64,000 nucleotides of DNA. It comes from JALORV01 sp963780715. GTDB taxonomy: Bacteria > Pseudomonadota > Gammaproteobacteria > Burkholderiales > Burkholderiaceae_F. The position numbers were made by a program, and so were the translations under genes. Location of the stretch: assembly GCA_963780715.1 (NCBI GenBank), contig CAWADK010000015.1, positions 197,186 to 261,185 on the forward strand. Direction: 5' to 3'. The notes beneath the pieces were generated by a model. The model was not told the origin of the DNA, searched no databases, and saw only the letters and a list, made by a program, of their open reading frames with translations. Shown here in pieces: positions 1-11,567 of the stretch; the stretch's first letter is position 1; each line of letters opens with the position of its first letter.

Positions 1-308
1 CGGTGATCCTGGTCGACCAGATCGAACGCAACTCCGAGGCAGGCATGCCGACGTGGGACGCCATCATCGAGGCCGCCGTGCGGCGCCTGCGGCCGATCGT
101 GCTGACCGCCGCCGCCGCCGTGCTGGCGATGATCCCGCTGTCGCGCAGCACCTTCTGGGGTCCGATGGCGATCGCGATCATGGGCGGCCTGATCGTCGCG
201 ACCGCGCTGACGCTGCTGTTCCTGCCCGCGCTGTACGCGGCGTGGTTCCGGGTCACGCGCCCTGAGCGCAGCGCGATGCCTGCAGACGCCCTGGCCAATC
301 CGGCCTGA
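1..308 (+). CDS. RND efflux transporter, C-terminal fragment
   Basis: This is the last 102 or so codons of an inner-membrane RND (AcrB/HAE1-type) proton-driven efflux pump. The gene enters from the left edge, so its start and most domains are missing; the frame is set by the codon at base 3. The visible part has the helix ending in AAVLAMIPL, the FWGPMAIAIMGG turn and the last helix ATALTLLFLPALYAAWF, which is the usual TM11-TM12 end of the family. The complete pump at 11564-14638 ends with a very similar block, so the window holds parts of two different RND systems. The stop lies 12 bases from the stop of the convergent tamB. Substrates cannot be inferred from this fragment. Confidence 0.88.
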   Translation, partial: VILVDQIERNSEAGMPTWDAIIEAAVRRLRPIVLTAAAAVLAMIPLSRSTFWGPMAIAIMGGLIVATALTLLFLPALYAAWFRVTRPERSAMPADALANPA

Positions 309-320
309 GGCGTCTGGGTC

Positions 321-3300
321 TCAGTCGAAGGCGATTGAGTAGACCAGGTCGAGTGCGTTGGTGCTGCCGGCGCGGGCGATCAGCGAGAGCTGGCGCGTCA
401 GCCGGTAGTTGAGCGCGACGAAGTACTCGGCACCGCTCAGCGCCTGCTCGAAGGACAGGAAAAGGTCATCATTGATCCGTTTGCCGACGGCGAGGAAGTC
501 GGATGCCGCCGAACTCGTGGTCGTCATGCCGCTGCTGCGCAGGCGCCCGGCGACGGTTTCCCTCGGCAGCAGCGACGCGTTGCTCTGACCCGACTGCAGC
601 GTGATCTGGTCGATGCCGAACGTGCGCATGATGCCGGCACTGGCGCTGTCGGCCTGGCCGGCGAACAGCGCACTGGCCGCGGCCGAGAGCATCGCCCGAT
701 CGTTGCCGTCGCTCGCCCCCGGCGGCCGGCCGAGCACCAGCCAGTTGAGCTTTTCAGTGTCCGACATCGAGGGATCGGAGTGCAGGCGCACGTAGGGTCG
801 CTGCGCGGTTCCGCTGATGGCCACACCCACTTCAACCGGCAGTCCGGCACGCACGGCGAGCACATTGAGCGCCGGGTTGTCGATCGGACCCTGGAAGGTG
901 ACGATGCCGCGTTCGATGCGCAGTCGCTGGCCATAGCCGGCAAACACGCCGTCTACCGCCTGCACGGTGCCTTCTGCCCGCAGTTGCGAAGGGCGCCCGC
1001 TGAGGTTCACGGCCCCGGCCAACCGTGCTTCGAGGCCGGCTCCCTCGATGTAGAAACGGCGACCGAGTGAGCCTTGCACGTCGAGCGTCACGTCGACCGG
1101 TGCCGCCGCGCTCGCCTTGCGCTGTGCTCCGGCGCGCGTCACCACGACGTCATTCGGCAGGCTGCGCCCACCACGCAGTCCGTCGAAATCGATGTACGCA
1201 CCGTCGACGGTCAGCTTGGCGTAGAGCTCTGCCCGCTGCGGCGACAGCGTGATGCCGCCGGTGCCGGACACCACCATCCAGCGGTCGGCCCGTTGCAGCA
1301 CCGGCAGTTGCGTGGCCTGCACGCCGATACTGCCGGCCAGCGAGCGCAGTGCGATGCGGCCCACCGCGCGCACTTCGAACGGCTGGTTGGAGTCCAACCC
1401 TTCGAGGGCGCGCTTTTCGAGCGGCGCCACGCGTGGATTGCCCGAAAACAGCAGTTCGTTGATGACCAGGACGCCGTCGTCGAGCACGGCATCGAGCCGG
1501 CCGTTTTCCATGCGCACGGCCTGGTCGACCCACGCTAGGCGCAGCGCCTCGCCGCGCATCGTGCCGGTGGACGTCGGATCCGACGGCGTACCACCAATCG
1601 TGGCGTTGATCGACCCGGAACCCCCGAACTGTATGTTGTCACCGATCAGAGGGCCGATCCAGCTCAGATCGGGCAAGCTTGCATCGACGACGACGCGGAA
1701 CGGACGCTCCTGCGCCAGCAGGCGGCCGCCCGGTGCGGCAGGATCGACGTAAGCGTCGATCGCCGCGTCGATCTTGCCCAGCGCCCGACCGCGCATGTAG
1801 ACATTGCCGGTGACGCGGTTGTCGATCACGTTGAGAGCGGCCCCGACGTCGCTCACGCCGATCGGACTGAGCGCATCGATGCCGCTGTAGATGTCGCCGC
1901 CGCTGCGTTCGATGACGGCGATGCCGTTCACCGCGTCGGCATATTCAAGGTCCCAGCGCCCGGCGAGCGTGAGCGGAACGCGGTCGCCGGTGCCGCTGCG
2001 CACGACGCGTCGCGGCGCGCGTGCCTGGGCGTCGAGCGCCTGCGGCTGCAGGTCCTCGAACCGGCCGGATGTGCGCCAGCGGCCGTCCTTGCGCTGTACC
2101 TCGAAGTTCGTGAAGCGCGTGCCGTGCAGCAGGAACTCGGCCGGGCCGAAGGCCACCGCGTTCAGCGAGACCGTCAGGGGCGTTGGCGAGCGCATCAGCA
2201 GATCGACGGGCGCACCGACCTCGGCGGCCACGAGTGAGCCACGCCACGCTCCGTCGCTGACGCCACCGCTGGCGATGATGCGTACCGGCTGCTGCGATCC
2301 CGTGGCGCCGTTGAGCTCGAGTGTCGCGCTGGCGGTCGTGCCGCGTCCGATCAATGTGGCCCCGGCGAGCGACTGCGCTGGTCCGCGGGGAGCCGTGTGC
2401 TGCGCGAGTTCGACGGTCAGCGCAAAGGGCTCGGCGGTCGCCACGCCGCCACGGAACGACGCCACGACGCTGCCGATGCGGTGCCCGCCCGGCAGCAGCA
2501 GGTTCTTGCCGGCTGCCGTCGCATCGATGCGCGCGCTGTCTAGCTCCCCGGCGAGGGTGGCGCGCGCATCGATCCGGCCGCCGTAACCCGGCAGCAGCGT
2601 ATCGAGTTCGGGTGCGATGAGATCCAGCTTGAGTTCGCGTCCGGCCCCGATGCCACCCAGGGCCGACAGGCGCGCTGTCCCGGAGCGCAGTTCGACATCG
2701 GCATCGAGCCGCGCACCGGCCGCCTCGATGCGGCCCCGGCCGGAGATCGGTCGTCCGGCGATACGGCTTTCCGCCAGCGCAAAGGTCGCACGGCCGCTGA
2801 GCGGTGTCTGCAGTCGCCCGTCGACGTCGATCGTGCCGTTCAGGCGGGTGTCGATTCCGCGCACGAGTCGCGCAAGGTCGAGGTCCTTGAAGCTTCCGCT
2901 GAAACGCGCGCTGCGGGTGCCCCCCAGCTCGAGCCGACCGCGCAGGTCAGCGCGACCCTCGCCGAGGCTGAGTCGCGCTCGCGCCACATCGAGCACCTGC
3001 GCACGCACCGAGGCATCGATGTCGGCGCTCAGCGGCAAGGCCCCGGAGTTGCGTGCGCTGCCGACAAATCGCTGTACGCCGTTGATGAGGCTGTAGTCGA
3101 TCTGTCCGCTGGCATTCGTCACGACCATCTGGCTGTGCAACGTGGACGCATCGATGCCGCTGAAGCGCGCCGCCGCCTGCACGCCTTCCGCCCTGGACCA
3201 GATCAGAGCACCGTTGGCGGAGCCGCGCACTCCCTCGGCCCGCTCGACGTCGAGCCGAAGCTTCTGCGCGCCCCACACCAGCGTGCCGCGCAGTGAACGG

Positions 3301-4281
3301 ACCGGAAGCCGGTCGCGGTCGAGCGGCCCGGCGGCGGAGTTCTCGGCCGAAAACGGGCCGCCGACCGACCAGGTGCCGTCGGCCAGCGTCGTCGGCGCCA
3401 GATCGGCCCGCGCACGCAGTTGCATCGAGGGCACCCCGCTCAGCCAGAGTGCGGGGTCGAACGTTTCGATGTCGACGGCAAGGCGCTCGAATGGCACGTC
3501 GGCGAAGGCCAGGAGGACAGCATCGACGCGTGCGCGTGCGGCAGTGTCGTCGGCGCTCATTTGAAGCCGAAGCTGCTGCAGTGAACCGGTCGCCGAGGCG
3601 GTCGCCATGACGGACCGGCCCTGCAGCGAGCTGCTCAGTTGCGCGCGTGCCTCCGTGACGAAGGGCGCGGAGGCACCGATGCGCCCCTGTGCCTGGATGC
3701 GGGTACGCTCGAACTCGCCCGCGAGGTCAGACACTTCAATGCCCTGCAGATTCATCCGGCCACTGAGCTCGACGCGCTGGAACACGGTCGGCGAGGCCCC
3801 ACGCGCACCCATGGCCAACTCCTGGATGCTGCCGCGACGTACACCGAGATCGAAGGGCAGGCCCAGCGAAGCGGGTGGGGTGCCGGGACTGTCGCTCGCG
3901 ACCCAGTCGATCTGAAAGCGTTTGGCCGTGACACGTTCCACCTCGAGCGAGCGCTGCCGCAGCGACCACTCGCGCAGATCCAACGTGACGGTGTCGGCGG
4001 CGACCGCCCAGCCCGTGCGCTTCAATTCAAATCTTTCGATGCGTACCCCGGTGCCAAGCGAGCCTTCGACACCGCTCAGCGTCAGTCCGGGAACGAAGGT
4101 GCTGGCCAGTGCGGCGGCGGTGCGCAGCCCGGCGGAGGTTGTCACGAGCCAGGCCGTCGTGGCGGCGAGCGCGAGCAAGCGCCAGCAGCGCGGGGCCGAG
4201 CACAAGCGCGACCGAGCTCATCCACCGTGGGCGTAGCTTCTTCGGTGCGGCAGCAGGTGGGGGCGCGGGCGGCATGGACAT
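321..4281 (-). CDS. tamB: Translocation and assembly module subunit TamB (apparent +1 frameshift near N-terminus)
   Basis: TamB is a large periplasm-spanning protein anchored in the inner membrane. It works with TamA in outer-membrane protein assembly and phospholipid transport to the outer membrane. The long frame (321-4205) shows many AsmA/TamB-type beta-repeat segments and the C-terminal DUF490 region ending in LDLVYSIAFD. That frame opens only at a TTG at 4205, directly after an in-frame stop. The natural start is the ATG at 4281, which overlaps the tamA stop as TGATG. From there the frame reads MSMPPAPPPAAAPKK, then RPRWMSSVALVLGPALLALA, and enters the long frame only if one base is dropped around 4150-4185. 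The joined protein would be about 1319 residues, normal for the family, with a proper N-terminal anchor helix. I call the shift probable; sequence error and real mutation are both possible. Confidence 0.88.
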
Positions 4282-6056
4282 CAGAATGCGATCGCCACCG
4301 AAAAGTGCACACGGACTTGCTGGAAACGTTCTCCGTAGGCGACATCGACGGCAAGCGGTCCCGCCGGCGTGCGCCAGCGCACGCCCAGGCCGTAGCCGAG
4401 CGCCGGATCGAGGTCCTTGAAGCGCGCCGCCGCGTCACCCGCGTCGACGAAGACCGCCCAGCCCCAGTTGCCGCCCCAGCGCTCCAGCCAGTTCACGTAC
4501 TCGATCGAAGCGACGGCCAGCGCGCGGCCACCGACGATGGCGCCGCCCTGTTCGACGCCCAGGCTCTCATAGTCGTAGCCGCGCACGGTCAGTGCGCCGC
4601 CGGTACGGAACAGGAACTTGTTGGGGACGTTGTTGGTGCTTTCGGCCTGGACGCCACCGACCTGGCCACGCAGGATCAGCGCGTCACGCGTGCCGACCGG
4701 CACATACTGGACGATGCTGCCGAACGCCCGCAGGAACGCATCATCGATCGAGAAACCCCCGAGGCCGACCGAGCCCTGCAACTGGATCAGGTTGCCGCGG
4801 CGCGGGCTCGTGATGTCGTCGACGTCGCGTCGGGTCCAGGTATAGGTGCTGGACAGCACGTCGAGCGTGATCGGCGGATCGAGCGGCGTTTCACGCCGCT
4901 CGTGCTCGAAGTTGAACGCCAGTTGTGTTTCGATGTTGCGTCCGTCGCGCGGCCCGGTGAGTTTCGAGCGGGCTGCACCAAGGCCCCAGCGGTTGATCTG
5001 CAGGTTTTCGATGTCGGAGTTCTCGACCAGGGCGCCGATGCTGTCGCGCGCGCCGCCCCGCTGCGGCGGGAAGATCATGTCGACGTAGGCAAACTCGCCA
5101 GTCTGATCGACGCGGAAGCCGGACTGCAGTAGGTATGGCCGCCCAAAGGTGATGGCCTGGCGATACAACGCTTCGATGTGGGCGCCCGTGTTGGTCGCAA
5201 AGCCGACTCCGGCCGAGAATCGGCGGAGCAGCGCTTCGCGCAACTGCACCCTCAGAGGCACTACGTCCGCCGAGGCCGACTCCAGGTCGAGCGTCACGAC
5301 GACGCTGTTGAAGAAAGCGGTTTCCTGCAGTGCCTGCTGGAACTGCAGCATCAGGGCCCGATCGAAGGGAGCGCCCGGCTTGAACGGGTTGAAGCGCTCG
5401 ACCAGCGCCGCATCGTGGCGCTGCAGGCCTTCGATCCTCGGCGGTCCGACGCGATAAGCGGGTCCGCTGTCGACTTCGACAGTCAGCACCGCCGTGGCGC
5501 GCTCGGCGTCGACTTCGGCGCTTGACTCTGCCAACGTCGCTGCCGCGAAGTCGCGCGCCGTCACCGCCAGCATCAGCCGGTTCTTGGCCGCCTCCCACTC
5601 GGCGCTGCGAAACGGGGCCCCAGCCGGGAGGCTCCACTCGCTCTTCAGGCTAGCGGCGCGCTCCGCGAATGCCGGTTCCGCGAGTGGTCCTCGAAAGCGG
5701 ATGTCGACGCTACCCACGGTCGTCTGGCGCCCGGTCTCGACGAGCAACCGATAGCGCGGGACCTGTGCCGTATTGGGCTCGAAGCGCAGCGCAGGGCTGA
5801 AGTAACCCTCGGTGGCGAGTACTTCCGTGGCGGCGCGTTCGGCGCGCCGCAATTCGCGCTCCTCGTCGGCCTCGTCCGCCTCGGGCGGGAGCCGGAAACG
5901 CCGGAGAGCTTCGTCGAGCGCGGTGGCGACGCGGCCGCTGACCCCGGCTGCGCCCACCAGTTGCACGCCCTCGTCCGTGCCATCCGCGGGCTGCGCCGAT
6001 GCACCCAGGGGCAGGCCGAGCAGGAGTAGTAGCGTGACCAGCAGTCCGGGGCGCAC
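4281..6056 (-). CDS. tamA: Translocation and assembly module outer-membrane protein TamA
   Basis: TamA is an Omp85-superfamily outer-membrane beta-barrel that partners with TamB. The open frame extends to 6272, but I choose the GTG at 6056. It gives a clean signal peptide (RPGLLVTLLLLLGLPLGASAQ), has an AGGT-like ribosome site about 9 bases upstream, and keeps the gene clear of the divergent clpB promoter. The resulting 591 residues have periplasmic POTRA-type repeats in about the first 230 and a surface-antigen barrel after that. The last residue is an aromatic Phe (VAIAF), the usual barrel-assembly signal. The stop overlaps the tamB start by one base (TGATG), so the two genes are translationally coupled. 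Confidence 0.9.
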   Translation of the reverse strand: MRPGLLVTLLLLLGLPLGASAQPADGTDEGVQLVGAAGVSGRVATALDEALRRFRLPPEADEADEERELRRAERAATEVLATEGYFSPALRFEPNTAQVPRYRLLVETGRQTTVGSVDIRFRGPLAEPAFAERAASLKSEWSLPAGAPFRSAEWEAAKNRLMLAVTARDFAAATLAESSAEVDAERATAVLTVEVDSGPAYRVGPPRIEGLQRHDAALVERFNPFKPGAPFDRALMLQFQQALQETAFFNSVVVTLDLESASADVVPLRVQLREALLRRFSAGVGFATNTGAHIEALYRQAITFGRPYLLQSGFRVDQTGEFAYVDMIFPPQRGGARDSIGALVENSDIENLQINRWGLGAARSKLTGPRDGRNIETQLAFNFEHERRETPLDPPITLDVLSSTYTWTRRDVDDITSPRRGNLIQLQGSVGLGGFSIDDAFLRAFGSIVQYVPVGTRDALILRGQVGGVQAESTNNVPNKFLFRTGGALTVRGYDYESLGVEQGGAIVGGRALAVASIEYVNWLERWGGNWGWAVFVDAGDAAARFKDLDPALGYGLGVRWRTPAGPLAVDVAYGERFQQVRVHFSVAIAF

Positions 6057-6167
6057 AGTGCAGACCTGAATGTCGAGGCGGCTTCCGACGCGCTCGGTCA
6101 ACCCGGAGCCAGCGCACCGCAACCCTCTGCGTTCGATCCTAGCAAAGCGAGGGCAGCGTCGAATCCG

Positions 6168-6193
6168 CTTGAAAACGCGCGACTTTGCCCTAC
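6168..6193 (+). promoter_or_regulatory. Probable sigma-32 heat-shock promoter of clpB
   Basis: CTTGAAA at 6168-6174, a 13-base spacer, then CCCTAC at 6188-6193. This closely matches the RpoH pattern (CTTGAAA, 13-14 bases, CCCCAT). It lies about 40 bases upstream of the clpB start, leaving a leader of roughly 30 bases. ClpB is a classical heat-shock gene, so site and target agree. No transcript data are available here. Confidence 0.7.
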
Positions 6194-6232
6194 CTTCGAG
6201 GTGGAAACCGATTCTGGGGGCAGGGCGAGACC

Positions 6233-8818
<2,586 letters not shown>

Positions 8819-8822
8819 GAGC

Positions 8823-8852
8823 CTGGCCCCCGCGACCCAGCGCGAGGGCCAG
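8823..8852. terminator. Hairpin between convergent clpB and patatin-like gene
   Basis: CTGGCCC at 8823-8829 pairs with GGGCCAG at 8846-8852, and an inner CGCG/CGCG pair (8831-8834, 8841-8844) extends the stem. It lies in the 39-base gap between two convergent stops. There is no clear U-run on either side, so it may be a two-way terminator or only a transcript-end stabiliser. Confidence 0.45.
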
Positions 8853-8857
8853 CGCGG

Positions 8858-10129
8858 CTACTCGGAACGGCTGCGCAGATGCTGGACTTCACCCGGGAGG
8901 CGCATGTTCCAGTCGCCGCCAGCAAGGCCGCGCTTGAAGCCGAGTTCGTAAAGTGATGTCATCAACACGGGGTCGAAGAACTCATCGCCCCGCAGGCTGA
9001 CATCGTCCGGAATCGTGACCCAGCGGTACTCGGCCCCTTCCCGCTGCGCAATCGTGTAGATGCGGAACAGGTCGCCGATTACGGCGGAACGGCCGGCCGC
9101 TTCGAGCACGCGGCTCGAGATCCCGCGGACGGTGCGCGGTGTCGGTGTTGGCGTCGGTGGGGCCAGCTGGCCGTTGTGGATCACGAAGATCCGGTCGTAG
9201 CCTGGCGCGGCGCCCACGGTATTCCGCGCGGCCAGAGGACTGAACAGGCCAGCATTGAAGAACACCATGGCTGCCACGCCGCCATCGACGTGCATCTCGT
9301 CAAAGAGGCTGCCCCCGGCCTCCACGTCGAAGAACACCGGCGGGAAGACCACCGGGATCGATGCCGAGGCCAGCATCACTTTGCGAAACAGCCTCACCTT
9401 GTCCGGATACTCCGCCTGGGCGATCAGGCCCATGTTCCACACGACGAAGCGCTGGGCGTCAAGCTCGACCGTGCCGATATAGAGTCGACGGCCCTGCGAG
9501 TGCGCCGCAGCCACCTCGCGCACGAACTGCTCGTCGATATGCTGCGCGATCATCGATGCGAGCGGGCCGGTGTCGGTCAGGGCTTCGCCGAAGAACAGTT
9601 GCGAGACCATGCCGAAGAGCGAACCGCTGACAAAGATGTTCTGCGACCGCGTCGTGGTGTAGAGATCGCGGAGGGCATCGTCGTACTTGGGTCCGAGGAA
9701 CGCGTAGGGCGCCATCAGCGCCCCGGTGGAAACGCCGGTGACGATCTTGAACACGGGGCGGGTACCGGCCTTGGTCCAGCCGTTCAGCAGGCCGGAACCG
9801 AAGGCTCCATTGGCGCCGCCACCGGAAAGCAGCAGATTCGAGTACTGGACGCGCCCGTCGGCGCCGACCGGAAAGTCGGCGCGCGACTCCTGCTTGTATG
9901 ACAGCACGATGTCGTCCTGCATTGCCGGGCTCGCGTGACCCGCCCACGCGCGCACATCCGGCATGCCGGGCACGATGGCCGCGGTCGTCAGATCGGCAGG
10001 GACCGGATTGCGGATCAGCGTGCCACAGCCCGTGGTGACCGTAAGCGTCAGGGCGACCCATGCGCCGGCCATGGGCCGCAGCCAGTGCGCCGTGGTGGTC
10101 GCGCCCGCGCTGTGTTCGATGTTGCTCAT
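8858..10129 (-). CDS. Patatin-like phospholipase, probable lipoprotein
   Basis: Predicted membrane-anchored serine acyl-hydrolase of the patatin family. The ATG at 10129 gives about 423 residues; the frame is open 28 codons further upstream but without a signal-like start. Residues about 20-36 (MAGAWVALTLTVTTGC) look like a type II signal with a cysteine for lipid attachment, a slightly weak lipobox. Catalytic elements are present in order: the glycine-rich oxyanion loop SGGGANGAFGSG, the nucleophile elbow GVSTG, and the DGGV motif with the catalytic Asp. The substrate is unknown, although patatins typically cleave phospholipid or other acyl esters. It is divergent from the RND adaptor gene, and nothing in the sequence ties the two together functionally. 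Confidence 0.85.
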   Translation of the reverse strand: MSNIEHSAGATTTAHWLRPMAGAWVALTLTVTTGCGTLIRNPVPADLTTAAIVPGMPDVRAWAGHASPAMQDDIVLSYKQESRADFPVGADGRVQYSNLLLSGGGANGAFGSGLLNGWTKAGTRPVFKIVTGVSTGALMAPYAFLGPKYDDALRDLYTTTRSQNIFVSGSLFGMVSQLFFGEALTDTGPLASMIAQHIDEQFVREVAAAHSQGRRLYIGTVELDAQRFVVWNMGLIAQAEYPDKVRLFRKVMLASASIPVVFPPVFFDVEAGGSLFDEMHVDGGVAAMVFFNAGLFSPLAARNTVGAAPGYDRIFVIHNGQLAPPTPTPTPRTVRGISSRVLEAAGRSAVIGDLFRIYTIAQREGAEYRWVTIPDDVSLRGDEFFDPVLMTSLYELGFKRGLAGGDWNMRLPGEVQHLRSRSE

Positions 10130-10225
10130 GATGAAAGTGTGGATCCCGGTCAAGTGCGCCGTCATTGACGGCCAGACGTGTCGCGCGTGCAGCACACTCG
10201 CATATGCAGGCACGAGCCGGTTCGA

Positions 10226-10253
10226 TTGACTTCCGAATGCTCAAAGCTAGAAT
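10226..10253 (+). promoter_or_regulatory. Sigma-70-like promoter for RND operon
   Basis: TTGACT at 10226-10231, a 16-base spacer, and TAGAAT at 10248-10253. Both hexamers match the consensus in five and four positions. Transcription would start near 10260, giving a leader of about 175 bases before the adaptor ATG at 10437. Confidence 0.5.
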
Positions 10254-10288
10254 CCGTCGCGATTCCAATGAAGTCAAGCCTTGGGGAA

Positions 10289-10305
10289 GATGACAGCCTG
10301 TCATC
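10289..10305. promoter_or_regulatory. Perfect palindrome, candidate operator of RND operon
   Basis: GATGACAG, one C, then CTGTCATC: two perfect 8-base arms around a single base. It sits about 30-45 bases downstream of the predicted transcription start of the RND operon, a normal place for a repressor of the TetR type. No such regulator gene is in the window, so the partner is unknown. Confidence 0.45.
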
Positions 10306-10436
10306 AAGGTCGTCGCCCTGAGCTGGAGTGATCACCCCGGACCGATCACGCCGCTGCGCCGGCCCTGCCGCTGCAGTGCGGCTCTGTTGCGGTTTGATCA
10401 TCCTGATTTTCTGACCGGCAGCCTGAGGCATCGAAC

Positions 10437-11567
10437 ATGCGTACCGAGTTTCCGTCCCTGCTGCGCCGGTTCGTGCCGCCGCATGCAATTCGTCCGGCTG
10501 CAATTCCTGTCGCCCTGACGGTCGCCGTCCTTGCGCTTGCAGGCTGCCGCAAGGCCGAGGAAGCGCCGAAAGAAGAAATCAGGCCGGTGCGCGTCGTGAC
10601 GATCGACCGCATCGCCAGCGGAGACTCGGTCAGCCTGACCGGCACGGTGCAGGCCGAAACCGAGGTCAACCTGTCATTCCGCATCGACGGTCGCATGATC
10701 GAGCGAACAGTCAATGTCGGTGACGCGGTCACTGCCGGAAAGGTGATCGCGCGGCTCGATCCTTCCAACGAGCAGACCGCAGTCCAGTCAGCGCGATCGA
10801 CGCTGGCCGGCACTCGTGCGCAGCTGGTCGAGCAGCGCAACAACTTCCAGCGGCAGAAAGACCTGCTGGCGCAGAATTTCATCTCGAAGGCTGCGTTCGA
10901 CCTGGCCGCGGCCAACCTGCAGAGCGCCGAGTCGGCGACCCAGTCCGCTCAGGCTCAGGTCGACCTCGCGCAGAACCGGCTGAGCTACACCCAGTTGGTC
11001 GCCGATGCGCCTGGCGTCGTGACGGCCGTGGGCGCGGAGGCGGGTGAAGTGGTGCCGGCCGGGCGCATGGTGATCCAGGTTGCGCGCAAGGGCGGCCGCG
11101 ATGCGGTGTTCGACGTGCCGGCTCAGATCAAGGACAGTGCACCGGCCAACCCCGAGATCACGGTCGTGCTGAACACCGACCCGCGCGTGACTGCCAAAGG
11201 TCGTGTGCGGGAAGTTTCGCCGCGTGCCGACCCGCGCACCGGCACGTTCCAGGTGCGTGTCGGCCTGATTGATCCACCGGACTCGATGCGGCTTGGAGCC
11301 ATCGTCGGCGGTCGCATGCGGCTCGACGCCCGCGCCGCGATGCAGGTGCCGGCAGCGTCGATCGTCCGCTCGCAGAAGCAGCCGGCGGTTTGGATCGTCG
11401 ACCCGAAGACCCAGACCGTCGCGCTGCGCAACGTCGATGTTGAACGCTTCGATGCCGACCGCGTCGTCATCAAGAGCGGGTTGGTCGCCGGCGACATCGT
11501 CGTGGCGGCCGGCGCCCAGGCGCTGCGGCCCGGCCAGCGCGTCCGGCTGCTCGAGGCCGGCAAGTGA
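10437..11567 (+). CDS. RND efflux periplasmic adaptor (membrane fusion) lipoprotein
   Basis: Periplasmic adaptor subunit that links an inner-membrane RND pump to an outer-membrane channel. The 376-residue protein has an N-terminal export signal ending in the lipobox LALAGC (about residue 35), so it is probably lipid-anchored. A barrel-sandwich/biotinyl-lipoyl-like segment follows (EVNLSFRIDGRM...GDAVTAGKVIARLD), then a helical hairpin (about 120-190) and a beta-barrel region. It overlaps the pump gene by four bases (GTGA), so the two are co-translated. No outer-membrane factor gene is adjacent; a shared TolC-like protein elsewhere is likely. The ATG at 10437 is the first start of the frame. 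Confidence 0.92.
   Translation: MRTEFPSLLRRFVPPHAIRPAAIPVALTVAVLALAGCRKAEEAPKEEIRPVRVVTIDRIASGDSVSLTGTVQAETEVNLSFRIDGRMIERTVNVGDAVTAGKVIARLDPSNEQTAVQSARSTLAGTRAQLVEQRNNFQRQKDLLAQNFISKAAFDLAAANLQSAESATQSAQAQVDLAQNRLSYTQLVADAPGVVTAVGAEAGEVVPAGRMVIQVARKGGRDAVFDVPAQIKDSAPANPEITVVLNTDPRVTAKGRVREVSPRADPRTGTFQVRVGLIDPPDSMRLGAIVGGRMRLDARAAMQVPAASIVRSQKQPAVWIVDPKTQTVALRNVDVERFDADRVVIKSGLVAGDIVVAAGAQALRPGQRVRLLEAGK

Larger units (their letters stand above)
10130..10436. other. Divergent intergenic region upstream of RND adaptor
   Basis: This 307-base region contains no gene. It holds a sigma-70-like promoter reading toward the RND operon (10226-10253) and a perfect short palindrome downstream of it (10289-10305). 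The remainder, including the upstream region of the patatin-like gene, shows no motif that I can support. Confidence 0.6.

Noticed and set aside
3639..5132. Long open frame on the plus strand (about 497 codons) opposite tamA/tamB
   Set aside because: Antisense to two well-supported genes, no ribosome site and no recognisable domain; high GC makes such frames common.
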